This document shows, in pieces, positions 1-9,209 of a stretch of DNA of 64,000 nucleotides. The position numbers were made by a program, and so were the translations under genes. The number at the start of each line of letters is the position of its first letter. Position 1 is the first letter of the stretch. Where the stretch lies: positions 186,001 to 250,000 of the forward strand of contig NZ_LGXZ01000007.1 in NCBI RefSeq assembly GCF_001238295.1, read 5' to 3'. This DNA comes from Ruegeria sp. 6PALISEP08. GTDB taxonomy: Bacteria; Pseudomonadota; Alphaproteobacteria; Rhodobacterales; Rhodobacteraceae. Under the pieces are notes generated by a model. That model worked only from the letters and a program-made list of their open reading frames with translations, searched no databases and was not told the origin of the DNA.

Positions 1-548
1 GGCTGAATATCGGCAATCTCATCCGGACTGTCCAGCAGATCAAAGGGGATGCCATGATCCCGGCGCTGGTCCCACGTGGGCAGGCTGGCACGGAACTCGG
101 CTTCGCTTTCGAACAACTGCAATTGACCATCGCGCTGTATAAGCGCCTCGCCATCCACTTCTTTGATCTGACGCTCCAACGCCGCGCGGCAATAATCCAT
201 CAAATCGGCCTGCGCCGACAGCGAAGCGGCATAGCGATCCCGCCAACTGGCCCGCCAGAACCGCAGCATCCAAGGCGCAATATTCAACGCATAAGCGGGT
301 GGCACCGACAGCGGGCCCAGCGGATCGAGCAGCCATTTCGGCGCTTTGCGCATGATCCCAGGCGTGGCGAGCGGCACGATGTCGGTAAAGGCAAACGCCC
401 CGGCATTGCCTTTTGACGCCCCTGCCCCGGTACCTTCGCGATCCAGCACCAGAACCTGCTTGCCGCGATTTTGCAGTTCCAACGCAGCGCTGATCCCGAC
501 GATACCCGCGCCGATCACAACAATATCCGCTTTAGTGTCTTGCTGCAT
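1..548 (-). CDS. FAD-dependent D-amino acid dehydrogenase-like protein (DadA family), partial
   Basis: The gene starts at the ATG whose complement is at 546-548 and runs off the left edge, so only the first 182 codons are present. The N-terminus has a dinucleotide-binding fold (VVIGAGIVGISAALEL) followed by GAGASKGNAGAF, typical of DAO/DadA flavoproteins that oxidise D-amino or imino acids and pass electrons to the respiratory chain. It follows the hydroxyproline epimerase gene by 68 bases on the same strand. This makes it a good candidate for the oxidase acting on the D-isomer made by that enzyme (cis-4-hydroxy-D-proline). The substrate is inferred from context only. Confidence 0.85.
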   Translation of the reverse strand, partial: MQQDTKADIVVIGAGIVGISAALELQNRGKQVLVLDREGTGAGASKGNAGAFAFTDIVPLATPGIMRKAPKWLLDPLGPLSVPPAYALNIAPWMLRFWRASWRDRYAASLSAQADLMDYCRAALERQIKEVDGEALIQRDGQLQLFESEAEFRASLPTWDQRRDHGIPFDLLDSPDEIADIQ

Positions 549-616
549 GGCCAGATGTTCTCAGTTATTTCGTCATGTCCGGGGGCCGCATTACACCGGT
601 CCCCGGATTTGGCGTG

Positions 617-1549
617 TCACAGGTAGATCCCTCCGCGGAACGGATCGTTCTGCGCAAAAATCAATTTGCCCTCGGCCATAATATGCGCCTGACCGGTCAG
701 GGTCGGGATAACCCCACCAGATGGGCCGGGTTGATAGCTCAGCCGATAGGGGCTGCCGATCACACTTTCCTGTATGATCTCCTCCCCCGGCGCCAGCACC
801 CCATCCGCCGCCAGACAGGCCAGACGAGCCGAGCTGCCCGTGCCACACGGGGATCGGTCGTATTCATTGTCCGGGCACAGCACGAAGTTGCGGCTGTGAA
901 TGCCCTGCGACGGGGATTCGCCCTGCAAGATCACGTGATCCACGTCTTCTCCGTTCTCACCGGTCAAACCCTGCGCGATACAGGCTTCGCGGATAGCAAT
1001 GGTCAGATCTGTCAGGGCGCGGATGTTGCCGGTCTCCACCGCAATCGGGCTGGGGTCGACAATAAAGAACCAATTCCCGCCATAAGCAAGATCACCCGTC
1101 ACCTGCCCATAGCCTGCAACTTCAATCGACACCGACGCCCGCACTCGGCGGCTTTCGATATTGGTGACGCGTACAGTATTGGCGTCCAGCAGATCGATCG
1201 AGATCAAGCCAGCAGGCGTTTCGATCCGGTGTGCACCGGGTGCGATCCGGCCCAGATGCGCCAGCGTCACCCCCAGCCCGATGGTGCCATGTCCGCACAT
1301 GCCCAGAACGGCATCGGCATCGAAATAGATCACCCCGGTTTCGCAGTCCGGGTCTTCAGAAGGCACCAGAAGCGCACCAACCATGCCGGGCTGTCCACGC
1401 GGCTCCAGCAGAACCGATTTATAGAACGCTTCATGCTCGGTGGCCAAACGGCGGGCACGTTCTGCCAGCGGCCCCGATCCCAGATCAGGGCCACCATCCA
1501 GGATCACACGCGTGGGCATCCCACCAGTATGGCTGTCGATCACATGCAT
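617..1549 (-). CDS. Proline racemase family protein, probable 4-hydroxyproline 2-epimerase
   Basis: A 310-residue protein of the proline racemase family, which interconverts the alpha-carbon configuration of proline-type imino acids without a cofactor. Both catalytic cysteines are visible: Cys85 in MCGHGTIG and Cys235 in DRSPCGTGSSA. A Cys/Cys pair fits a racemase or epimerase, whereas the trans-3-hydroxyproline dehydratases have Thr at the second position. The start IDSHTGG is typical of the family. The ATG overlaps the last ten bases of the upstream DapA-family gene, suggesting translational coupling. With the DapA-family and DadA-like neighbours it fits the known route trans-4-hydroxy-L-proline to cis-4-hydroxy-D-proline to a pyrroline to 2-oxoglutarate semialdehyde. 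Proline racemase activity cannot be excluded. Confidence 0.87.
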   Translation of the reverse strand: MHVIDSHTGGMPTRVILDGGPDLGSGPLAERARRLATEHEAFYKSVLLEPRGQPGMVGALLVPSEDPDCETGVIYFDADAVLGMCGHGTIGLGVTLAHLGRIAPGAHRIETPAGLISIDLLDANTVRVTNIESRRVRASVSIEVAGYGQVTGDLAYGGNWFFIVDPSPIAVETGNIRALTDLTIAIREACIAQGLTGENGEDVDHVILQGESPSQGIHSRNFVLCPDNEYDRSPCGTGSSARLACLAADGVLAPGEEIIQESVIGSPYRLSYQPGPSGGVIPTLTGQAHIMAEGKLIFAQNDPFRGGIYL

Positions 1550-2499
1550 TCAGCAATCACCCCGCCCTGGCTGGACCAGTCGGCGAACCAGGTACGGAAC
1601 AGGCTGTATTGCTGTTCGCAGTAATTGCGTTGCGCATCCGACAATTCGTCGGTTTCAACAAAATGCAGGAGGTATTCCTCTTCCCCGTTCAGCACCAGCA
1701 GATGCTTGTAATACAGCACCAAATCGGTGCCCTCGTCAAAGCTGGCCAACACACCAAAGGCTTCTTCCAGCTCTCGCGCGCGCAGACGGGCTTCGGCATG
1801 ACCGGCCGCTGCTTTTTGGCACAAAGCAGCCAATAGCAACGCCTCTTTCGGCAGCGCCGTTCCAATCCCGGTGATCGACCCCGTAGCACCACAATTGACA
1901 AAGCCGTGATAGACTTCGGTGTCCACACCCACCATCAGCGTGACCTGATCGTCTTGCGAGGTGATATGCTCGGCAGCATAGCGCAGGTCATCCTTGCCGC
2001 CGAATTCCTTGAACCCCACCAGATTGGGGTGCTCGGCCCGCAGGGCAAAGAACAGCTCGGCCCGTGTGGCAAAACCATAGACCGGGCTGTTGTAAATGAT
2101 GGCCGGAACGTCAGGCGCTGCGGACAAGATCGCCTTGAAATGGTTACGCTGCGCCGCGACAGAGGATCCGCGCGACAGCACGCGCGGGATGACCATAAGC
2201 CCCGCCGCGCCCACCTTCTGCGCGTGCGCGGCCAGCGCCACGGCAGATTTCGAGTTGATGGCGCCGGTGCCGACGACCACGGGCAGGCCGGCGTCGACCA
2301 AACGTTCAACGCCTTCCATCCGCTCTGCATCCGACAGCAGCGGCCAGTCACCCATCGATCCGCAATACACCACCGCAGACATGCCCGCCTCGATCATTTC
2401 CTTGCCCTTTTTCACCAAAGCATCGAAGTCCGGTGTCCGGTCGGCTTTGCATGGGGTCATTAAGGCTGGCATGGTGCCGGTGAAGATATTCTGGGACAT
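1540..2499 (-). CDS. Dihydrodipicolinate synthase (DapA) family lyase, probable pyrroline-hydroxy-carboxylate deaminase
   Basis: A 319-residue TIM-barrel protein of the DapA/NAL family. Visible family features are YCGSMGDWPLLS near residue 40, IIYNSPVYG with the conserved Tyr, and GFKEFGGK with the Schiff-base Lys. I chose the ATG at 2497-2499 because GAGGAAGG lies about ten bases upstream and the protein then begins just before the conserved FTGTMPALMTP; the longer frame to 2595 adds 32 unlike residues. The family contains the deaminase that turns delta1-pyrroline-4-hydroxy-2-carboxylate into 2-oxoglutarate semialdehyde. The overlapping hydroxyproline epimerase gene supports that job over lysine synthesis. 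The exact reaction is inferred. Confidence 0.85.
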   Translation of the reverse strand: MSQNIFTGTMPALMTPCKADRTPDFDALVKKGKEMIEAGMSAVVYCGSMGDWPLLSDAERMEGVERLVDAGLPVVVGTGAINSKSAVALAAHAQKVGAAGLMVIPRVLSRGSSVAAQRNHFKAILSAAPDVPAIIYNSPVYGFATRAELFFALRAEHPNLVGFKEFGGKDDLRYAAEHITSQDDQVTLMVGVDTEVYHGFVNCGATGSITGIGTALPKEALLLAALCQKAAAGHAEARLRARELEEAFGVLASFDEGTDLVLYYKHLLVLNGEEEYLLHFVETDELSDAQRNYCEQQYSLFRTWFADWSSQGGVIAECM

Positions 2500-2896
2500 T
2501 ATTGATAACCTTCCTCGTTGTTTCGGGTGGCCGGTGCGTTCACGGCACAACCCGCATGGTGGCGTAATTCGACAAAGTTGAACCCACCGGAACAAGTGGG
2601 TCTGAAAAAATCCAAGGAGACGCTGAACAAGACGTCATCACTTGCATCCGCCTGCGCAGAAACAGTCGCAATGGGAAAAACCCATCAAGACAGCCAGCTT
2701 TCCGACCATGCGTTCCCCTGGAATCGTGTTCTGATAATGGGGTATCGTATATTGTATCCAAAATCCAGCAATTTGTTATACCCATCCCAAAGACGCAATT
2801 TGGTACGACAAACACCATCACCGCATACCCTGCGCTTCATCAGTCTGGGCCAAGCATCTCCACCTGCAAAACGCATCACCGCAGTACGATGCGGGT
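2500..2896. promoter_or_regulatory. Non-coding region between two leftward gene groups
   Basis: There is no convincing gene in these roughly 400 bases. The leftward DapA-family gene probably has its own promoter here. An AT-rich stretch near 2740-2795 contains GGGTAT and, about 35 bases on, ATACCC, forming widely spaced inverted arms that could bind a regulator. A small stem-loop (ACCCAC/GTGGGT, 2582-2601) is also visible, but no U-run follows it on the minus strand, so it is not a clear terminator for the upstream genes. Confidence 0.4.
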
Positions 2897-4138
2897 TCAG
2901 GAAAACCGGTCGGGTGAAAAAGCCTGAATATCGATGTGACGGCGTCGCCCCGCCATATCGTCCGCCACAAGCCGGGCCGTAGTGGCCGCCAATGTCAGCC
3001 CCAGCTGACCATGGCCAGTAGCAAAATGGACGTTATCCAGGCGATCGCTGCGTCCTATGATCGGTCTGGTGTCCGGGGTGAAGGGGCGGTACCCGATACG
3101 ACGCTCGGCAGCTTCCGTTTTCAGACCAGGCAAGACGCGATGCGCCCGTCGGACAAGCACGTCGGCCCGATTCCAGTTCGGCTCTGCATCCAAACTGGCG
3201 AACTCGATTGTACCGGCAACGGCCAAAGCCCCGTCATAAGGGGTAACGCCAAACCCGCCTTTGGGGTAGAAGATCGTATGCTTCAGTTCCACGCCTGGAT
3301 CTGACAATGCGGTTGAGTACCCCGCCACGCCCTCCAGCCGGATTGGCACACCAAGATCACGCGCCAAGCCTTTTGATCGCGCTCCCGCAGCCAAGACAAC
3401 TTGATCAACAGATAACTCAGCTCCATCAGTGAGCTTAACTGAACGCACCTGTCGGCCCTCGCGGTCAAATCCCGCGGCCCCTGCCCGTTTGACTATGCCG
3501 CCACGTGTTAAAAACGTCTGGTGCAGGGCTTCGACCAGACGCTTGGGGTCGGTCACAAAGCTCCAATCCCGCAACAACGCTGCATGTTTGAAATCGGGTG
3601 CTATGGCGGGGTCAAGCTCATGGGCTTCGTGACCAGAAATTTCGTCAATAGTGCACCCAAGTTCGCGTGCAAGATCAAAGGCAGCCCCCATGGTCGCCTT
3701 GTCAGTGTCATCATCAAACAGCTTGATGATGGGGCGTTCCACCAGCATTTCAGGATGACCGATATCCCCCAACTGAGCCTTGAAATCCGCAGTAGCCGAG
3801 AATGTCAGCCGCGCAAGATCCGCCGCGATGGCACGCATCTTTGATGGGCGCGCATTCGCTGTGAAACGCGCAAACCAAGGCAACAATTTCAACGCTGAAC
3901 TTGGACGCAACGATAAAGGTGCCTCACTGTCCAACAACCACCCAGGCACTTTCATCATCATGCCAGGCTGCGACAGCGGAACAACTTCACCTACGGCTAT
4001 GCAGCCGCATGACGCCCAACTGGCCCCCTCACCGACGGTGTTAGGCTCAAGCACTGTCACCTGATGCCCCTCAGCCTGCAGCGCCAGTGCACAGGAAATA
4101 CCGACGATACCGCCGCCGACAATCGCAACCTTTGCCAT
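2897..4138 (-). CDS. FAD-dependent D-amino acid dehydrogenase-like oxidoreductase (DadA family)
   Basis: A 413-residue DAO-superfamily flavoprotein. The FAD-binding fold is at residues 3-35 (VAIVGGGIVGISCALAL), followed by GEGASWASCG. The C-terminal GHGQLGLTLA closes the FAD site as in DadA proteins. It probably oxidises an amino or imino acid and feeds electrons into the respiratory chain. The gene starts 12 bases after the Ldh2-type reductase gene, so the two are surely cotranscribed. It is a paralogue of the partial DadA-like gene at the left edge of the window. An opposite-direction reading, with the reductase producing its substrate, is possible. The substrate is unknown. Confidence 0.87.
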   Translation of the reverse strand: MAKVAIVGGGIVGISCALALQAEGHQVTVLEPNTVGEGASWASCGCIAVGEVVPLSQPGMMMKVPGWLLDSEAPLSLRPSSALKLLPWFARFTANARPSKMRAIAADLARLTFSATADFKAQLGDIGHPEMLVERPIIKLFDDDTDKATMGAAFDLARELGCTIDEISGHEAHELDPAIAPDFKHAALLRDWSFVTDPKRLVEALHQTFLTRGGIVKRAGAAGFDREGRQVRSVKLTDGAELSVDQVVLAAGARSKGLARDLGVPIRLEGVAGYSTALSDPGVELKHTIFYPKGGFGVTPYDGALAVAGTIEFASLDAEPNWNRADVLVRRAHRVLPGLKTEAAERRIGYRPFTPDTRPIIGRSDRLDNVHFATGHGQLGLTLAATTARLVADDMAGRRRHIDIQAFSPDRFS

Positions 4139-4150
4139 CTAAAAGCGGTC

Positions 4151-5164
4151 CTATTGCAAATCATGCAGTTGCGACAGCAACTCCGTGCTGACAACGACGC
4201 CCTGTTGCTGCGCAGTGGCGCGGTTTCTCAACCGCCCGTCACCCGGAACGCGGGCCGTACCGTTGCCTTCGATTTCGGCACAAATACGTTTGACGTAATC
4301 ATCAAAACCCGGGTTCCCGAAGCGCGCGGGATCAATTGCGATCAGAGTGGACCCGCCTTTGATATTCAAGGCGCCATGCTCCACACGCTTGGCATTGTCG
4401 ACCGATAGCGTTCCACCGGCGAGTGCTGCGCCCAGAACCTCGATCAGAAAGGCAATCGCGGCCCCTTTATGCTCACCAAAGGGTAACAGGCTGCGGGTTT
4501 CCAGAATGGCATCTGGATCGGCAGTGGGCTGACCATCCGGGGCCAGGCCCGCCGGACGCGGCAAATCATGCCCCTCTGCCGCCGCCATACGAATATCCAT
4601 CAGAGCGACCATCGAGGACGCCTGATCCCAAACAACGGGCTCGGCCCCTTCGCGCGGGCAGGCGAAAGACATCGGATTGGTCCCGAAAACCGGGCGCACA
4701 CCGCCCTGCGGCACCACCATCGACAGTGAGTTCACGACACCCAGCGCCACCAACCCCGCCTCGGCCAGCGGCTCGGTGTCAAAACGCAACGCTGCCAGGT
4801 GGTGGCAGTTGGCACAGGTGAACGAGGCAATGCCGTTTTCATGCGCCATCGCAATCAGCTCGTCCCGCGCCACGCCCGCAGCAAGCTGGTAATAGCCGTT
4901 GTCGCCATCCCCGCGCAAAACGCCGGGAGCGATACGCTCGACTTTGGGGGATGCCGCCGGATTGGCATATCCCGAGGTGAAACTTTGAACATAAACCGGC
5001 AACATGCGCAGCCCGTGACTGCGGGGACCGTCCCGTTCGGATCGGGTGACGATATCCGCCAGCACGGCGCTGCCACGCGCATCCACGCCTGCCGCCACAA
5101 GGACCGATCTGGCCAATTCCCTGACCTCTTCGAGTGAGAGCGTTTTCGTCGAGATTTCCGTCAT
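4151..5164 (-). CDS. Malate/L-lactate dehydrogenase (Ldh2) family oxidoreductase, possible delta1-pyrroline-2-carboxylate reductase
   Basis: A 337-residue NAD(P)-dependent enzyme of the Ldh2/YlbC family, whose fold differs from classical LDH. The signature ERDGPRSHGLRMLPVY near residues 43-60 carries the catalytic His. FGTNPMSFACP and LPFGEHKGAAIAFLIEVL are further family motifs. The family includes delta1-piperideine/pyrroline-2-carboxylate reductases that make L-proline from the cyclic imine. The neighbouring DadA-like and proline-racemase-family genes make that function likely, though malate-type or ureidoglycolate-type activity cannot be ruled out. The gene lies 56 bases downstream of the MttB-like gene on the same strand. 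Confidence 0.83.
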   Translation of the reverse strand: MTEISTKTLSLEEVRELARSVLVAAGVDARGSAVLADIVTRSERDGPRSHGLRMLPVYVQSFTSGYANPAASPKVERIAPGVLRGDGDNGYYQLAAGVARDELIAMAHENGIASFTCANCHHLAALRFDTEPLAEAGLVALGVVNSLSMVVPQGGVRPVFGTNPMSFACPREGAEPVVWDQASSMVALMDIRMAAAEGHDLPRPAGLAPDGQPTADPDAILETRSLLPFGEHKGAAIAFLIEVLGAALAGGTLSVDNAKRVEHGALNIKGGSTLIAIDPARFGNPGFDDYVKRICAEIEGNGTARVPGDGRLRNRATAQQQGVVVSTELLSQLHDLQ

Positions 5165-5220
5165 CGAGGTGATCCTGTCCTTGTGTGGCGCAACGGGGCG
5201 CGCCAGCGCCCACGTCGGGG

Positions 5221-6741
5221 TTAACTGCTGTATTCCCGGCGCTTTTTGGCAACAAACTCGTCCAGCGCGCCGCGTTGATCGTCAGGCATCGGTGGCCGCA
5301 CATAATTGTCCAACATCCGCCGAGCGGCTTCATTGCCAACAATCTCGGCCGTTTTCGATCCCTCTGCCTCCCACTGTTCAAAACTGTCATTGTTTTGCAA
5401 GAAGTTCATATGCATCGGGTTTTCGCGCGTGTGGTCCGTACCCAGGAAATGCCCTCCGGGGCCGATCTGGGCGATGTCGTCCAGCAACGAGTCCAGATTT
5501 TCGTCGTGAAGCCCGCTGAAAAAGCGGTGGAAGTTTTCAAGCTGCATCGTGTCCTGCACCCATTTCGAGTAGCTGACCCCCAACGCCCCTTCCAGAAAAC
5601 CGGCTGAGTGCACGATATAGTTCGCCCCGCCTAGCAGCACCGGCCACATCGTGTTGGCGGTGTCAAAACCAGCCTGCATGTCGGGCGACTTTGACCCGGT
5701 CCACATAGTGCAGGTCCGCCACGGCACCTGATAGAACCGCGCCATCTGACCTACTAGCAGGTTCATCAGACCCGGTTCAGGCGACCCCATCATCGGCGCG
5801 CCCGTTTTCATCGACACACCCATGATCGCCACACCCAGAACCATTGGCGCGCCCCGCCGGATGATCTGGCTGTAAGCCATGCCCGCCAGTGATTCCGCTA
5901 TCAGCAGCGCCACACCCCCCTGCGGGCTGGCCGGGGTCGAAGCCCCTGCCAGTACAAAGGGCGACAGCAGGCAAGGCTGGTTGGCTGCCGCGTAAACGCG
6001 CAGGCTTTCCAGCATGGTCTCATCCCAGACCAGTGGCGTGTTGCAGTTCAGCAGCGCGGCCATCACCACGTTATTGTCCACAAACTCTTCGCCAAACACG
6101 ATCCGGGTCATGTCCACCGAGTCACGCGCCGCCTGTTCCGACAACACCGAACCCTTGATTGGCTTGTCGGTCAGAGTCAGCGCGGCATGCACAAGCTCAA
6201 GATGGCGCTGCGGAACCGGAACGTCCTGCGGTTCCACCGGCAATATGCCCGGAACCATCATCGACTGGCTCATCTGGCTCATCTTGAAAAAGTTCTGTGC
6301 ATCCTCCAGCTGCGATGGACGACGCACACCGTCCAGATCATAGACAAATGGCGCGCCATAGGCGTTGGCAAACACCGAATGCTCATTGCCCACCCGCAAA
6401 GACCGCTCTGGGTTGCGTGCCGCATAAGACCATTCCGACGGCACCGACGAAATCAGGTCCATCAGCATATCGCGCCCGATACGGACGCGTTCGCCCTGCA
6501 CGTTCGCGCCGAATTTTTTCCAGTCAGCCAATGCTACCGGATCGCGGAATTCAATGCCGGTGGTTTCCAAAATGGTCATGGCGGCATTGTGGATACGCTC
6601 GACCCCTTCGGGGCCCAGCAGATCGATCGGTCCAATCTTGCGGTTCAGGGTCGACAGATAAACGGGGGGTGGGTTGGTGCGGGCCTGAACGCGTGCCGCG
6701 CGCCCACCGCCACGGCCGGACCGTCCTCTTGCTTGTGCCAT
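5221..6741 (-). CDS. Trimethylamine methyltransferase (MttB) family protein, non-pyrrolysine
   Basis: A 506-residue MttB-superfamily protein with the usual basic Arg/Gly-rich N-terminus (GRSGRGGGRAAR) and body motifs such as GIEFRDPVAL and PLVWDETMLESL. Characterised non-Pyl members demethylate quaternary amines such as glycine betaine, passing the methyl to a corrinoid protein. There is no in-frame TAG, so no pyrrolysine is expected. The start at 6739-6741 was chosen for the upstream AGGAGAG and the family-like N-terminus. The gene follows the DMGDH-like flavoprotein gene by 14 bases, suggesting sequential removal of methyl groups from one substrate. No corrinoid-protein gene is seen nearby. 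Confidence 0.88.
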   Translation of the reverse strand: MAQARGRSGRGGGRAARVQARTNPPPVYLSTLNRKIGPIDLLGPEGVERIHNAAMTILETTGIEFRDPVALADWKKFGANVQGERVRIGRDMLMDLISSVPSEWSYAARNPERSLRVGNEHSVFANAYGAPFVYDLDGVRRPSQLEDAQNFFKMSQMSQSMMVPGILPVEPQDVPVPQRHLELVHAALTLTDKPIKGSVLSEQAARDSVDMTRIVFGEEFVDNNVVMAALLNCNTPLVWDETMLESLRVYAAANQPCLLSPFVLAGASTPASPQGGVALLIAESLAGMAYSQIIRRGAPMVLGVAIMGVSMKTGAPMMGSPEPGLMNLLVGQMARFYQVPWRTCTMWTGSKSPDMQAGFDTANTMWPVLLGGANYIVHSAGFLEGALGVSYSKWVQDTMQLENFHRFFSGLHDENLDSLLDDIAQIGPGGHFLGTDHTRENPMHMNFLQNNDSFEQWEAEGSKTAEIVGNEAARRMLDNYVRPPMPDDQRGALDEFVAKKRREYSS

Positions 6742-6755
6742 TTCAGCTCTCCTTC

Positions 6756-9209
6756 TCAGGCCCGCGCGCGTGCGCTGGAGGGGTCGACAGCGCAAATGTC
6801 GATCACCTCGGCATCGCGCATTTCATTGTGAACCATCACCTGCATTTTCGTGCCCGGCGTTGTCATGTCCTGTGGCACCAGGGCCATCGCGATGTCATGG
6901 TTGCAGTAATATGAGAACCCGCCCGAGGTGACGCGCCCGATCAACTTGCCATCGGCATAAACACCTTCATCAAACATCACCGAGGTCTCGCAGAACGGCA
7001 GTTTCAGCGTCACCAGCGTCCTGTAACCGCCCTCTTCCTTTTGCTTTTGCAGCGCAGCCTTGCCGATGAACTCCCGCTCGACCATCTCGCCATTGACCTT
7101 TTCGGTCATGGCAACAAAGCGACCCAGATCAGTTTCGTATGGCGTCATATCCTTGCAAATCTCGCGGTTGATCGCGCGATAGGATTTCTCAAGCCGCATG
7201 GACTCCAGCGCTTCCAGACCAAACGGCTTCACCCCAGCCTTCAGAAGCAGATCGACAAGATGGCGGTTGTAGCCGACGGGGTGGTGCAATTCCCAACCCA
7301 GTTCGCCGGTGTAAGAGACGCGCAGCAGATGCACGCCCTTGGCATACCCTACTTCACCCATCTGCGCCGACAACCACGGGAAGGCTTCGTTCGACAGGTT
7401 GTTGTCGGTCAGCGGTTGCAGGATCTCGCGTGCTTTTGGACCGGCCAGAGCAATCACGCCCAGCTGTTCCGAGATATCCTCCATCACGACCGAGCCATCC
7501 TTGGGCATCAGGCGCTGCAACTGGTCCCAGTTGTACGCCCGCCAATTCGGGGTCGAGATCAGATAGAAATCATCCTCGGCATACCGAACGATGGTGTATT
7601 CAGCATCCATGCCGCCTTTGTCGTTCAACATCAGCGACAGGGTCATGCGGCCAATTTTGGGCAGCTTGTTGGCCATCAGACCGTCCAGCCATTTCGCGGC
7701 ACCGGGACCGCGCACGGTGAACTTGGTCATCGGCGACATTTCGATAAACCCGGCCTCTTCGCGGGTTGTGCGCACCTCGGCCTGCACCAGTTCCATATGG
7801 TTGGTGCGCCGGAAAGAGTGCTCGGGGATCGCCTCTTCGGGCGATTTGGCGAACCAGCGGGGGAACTCATACCCGTTGAAGCTGGTCCAGACCGCACCAT
7901 GAGCGGTTAGCAGATCATAGGACCCCACAGTTTTCATCGGGCGCGCGTCCGGGAAATCCTCTCCTGGAATATGCGCGTCCATGTGGGTGCCCCAGGTCTC
8001 GCGCACCTTGTCCATGGTCCAGCGTTTCGAGGCGTAGTCCGAAAAGCGGCGCGGGTCGAGTTCGGACATGTCTATACCCGGATCGCCATTCACGATCCAT
8101 TTCGCCAGGCGATTGCCGACTGTGCCACCCCACAGAATACCGCCCGGCATCCCCTCGGCCAGCCACAGGTTTTCGTGTCCCGGCGCAGGGCCCGCCAGTG
8201 GCAGCTCGTCCGGGGTCATCTGAAACGGACCGCGGGTGTTGGCCTTGATACCAACCTCGCCCAAGGTCGGCACCCGTTCGATGGCGCGTTCCCACTGGGT
8301 TTCTACCGCATCGAAATCCTCGGGTAGCAGATCGGCCCCGAAATCAGGCGGTACGCGGTCCTCGGCAAACAGCTTGAGGTCTTTGGTGAATTCATAAGGA
8401 CCAAACTGAATGCCGCCCACATCCTCGCGTAGATATGCGCCATAATCCTCATCCCGCAGGATCGGGAACTCCGGCAGGCCCTGCGCGCGGCGTTCCTTCA
8501 GCAGCGGCACCGTCTCGGTCGTCCAGTACTGGTGCACGATTGGAATACAGGGCAGATCCAGCCCCACCCGCCGCGCGTTTTCGCGCGCATAGTTGCCGGT
8601 GGCAAAGATCAAATGCTTACAGGTGATTTCACCCTTGTCAGTTGTCACTTTCCAAAGACCGTTCTCCAGCTTTTCATAAGATTGCGCTTCTGTGTTCTGA
8701 TAAACTTTCGCCCCTGCGTCACGCGCCAGTTTCGCCAGCGCCATGGTGATGTCAGCTGGGTTCACATAGCCGTCTTCGGTATGCAGAATACCTCCCCGGA
8801 TATCTTCAGACTGGTTCAGCAGCGGGTGAACCTCGGCAACCTGTTCCGGGGTCAGCAGCCTGCATGGCACGCCAGCGGCTTCGGCAATCGAGATATACGA
8901 CTGGAACTCGTCCCAGCGTTTTTCGGTGTTTGCAACGCGCAGCTGGCCGACTTTGCGCAGACCGACCGAGCTGCCCATCTTTACCTCGACTTCAGAATAG
9001 ATGCGAATGGTTTCCATCGTCATCTTCGACACGTTGTGCGAGCGCACAAAAGTCACCAGCAGACCCGCCGCGTGCCAGGTTGAGCCCGAGGTCAACGTCG
9101 TCCGCTCCAGCATCACGGCATCGGTGCACCCATGTTCGGTCAGGCCGTACAGGATTGAGGCCCCGACACAGCCGCCCCCCACAACAACAACTTCGGCATG
9201 TGACTGCAT
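6756..9209 (-). CDS. Dimethylglycine/sarcosine dehydrogenase-like flavoprotein with GcvT domain
   Basis: An 817-residue two-part protein. Residues 1-400 are a DAO-type FAD domain with GGGCVGAS near residue 11 and SGSTWHAAG with His46, which in DMGDH carries the covalent FAD. Residues about 430-817 are a GcvT-like aminomethyltransferase module (FTVRGPGAAKWLDGL, SYTGELGWELHHP). Such enzymes oxidise an N-methyl group and transfer the one-carbon unit to tetrahydrofolate. The ATG at 9207-9209 follows GGAGAA and sits right before the FAD motif; the longer frame to 9368 is unsupported. It is the first gene of the leftward operon and diverges from a LysR gene. Confidence 0.9.
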   Translation of the reverse strand: MQSHAEVVVVGGGCVGASILYGLTEHGCTDAVMLERTTLTSGSTWHAAGLLVTFVRSHNVSKMTMETIRIYSEVEVKMGSSVGLRKVGQLRVANTEKRWDEFQSYISIAEAAGVPCRLLTPEQVAEVHPLLNQSEDIRGGILHTEDGYVNPADITMALAKLARDAGAKVYQNTEAQSYEKLENGLWKVTTDKGEITCKHLIFATGNYARENARRVGLDLPCIPIVHQYWTTETVPLLKERRAQGLPEFPILRDEDYGAYLREDVGGIQFGPYEFTKDLKLFAEDRVPPDFGADLLPEDFDAVETQWERAIERVPTLGEVGIKANTRGPFQMTPDELPLAGPAPGHENLWLAEGMPGGILWGGTVGNRLAKWIVNGDPGIDMSELDPRRFSDYASKRWTMDKVRETWGTHMDAHIPGEDFPDARPMKTVGSYDLLTAHGAVWTSFNGYEFPRWFAKSPEEAIPEHSFRRTNHMELVQAEVRTTREEAGFIEMSPMTKFTVRGPGAAKWLDGLMANKLPKIGRMTLSLMLNDKGGMDAEYTIVRYAEDDFYLISTPNWRAYNWDQLQRLMPKDGSVVMEDISEQLGVIALAGPKAREILQPLTDNNLSNEAFPWLSAQMGEVGYAKGVHLLRVSYTGELGWELHHPVGYNRHLVDLLLKAGVKPFGLEALESMRLEKSYRAINREICKDMTPYETDLGRFVAMTEKVNGEMVEREFIGKAALQKQKEEGGYRTLVTLKLPFCETSVMFDEGVYADGKLIGRVTSGGFSYYCNHDIAMALVPQDMTTPGTKMQVMVHNEMRDAEVIDICAVDPSSARARA

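Noticed and set aside
575-1624. Long plus-strand frame of 349 codons
   Set aside because: It lies antisense to the proline racemase family gene, which has both catalytic Cys motifs. The plus-strand protein has no recognisable domain and the usual third-position bias of a shadow frame.
1540-2499. Assignment as lysine-pathway dihydrodipicolinate synthase
   Set aside because: Family membership fits, but it overlaps a hydroxyproline epimerase gene and lies in a catabolic block, so the deaminase role is more likely.
7041-7910. Plus-strand frame of 289 codons
   Set aside because: Antisense to the first DMGDH-like gene; no start site or domain.
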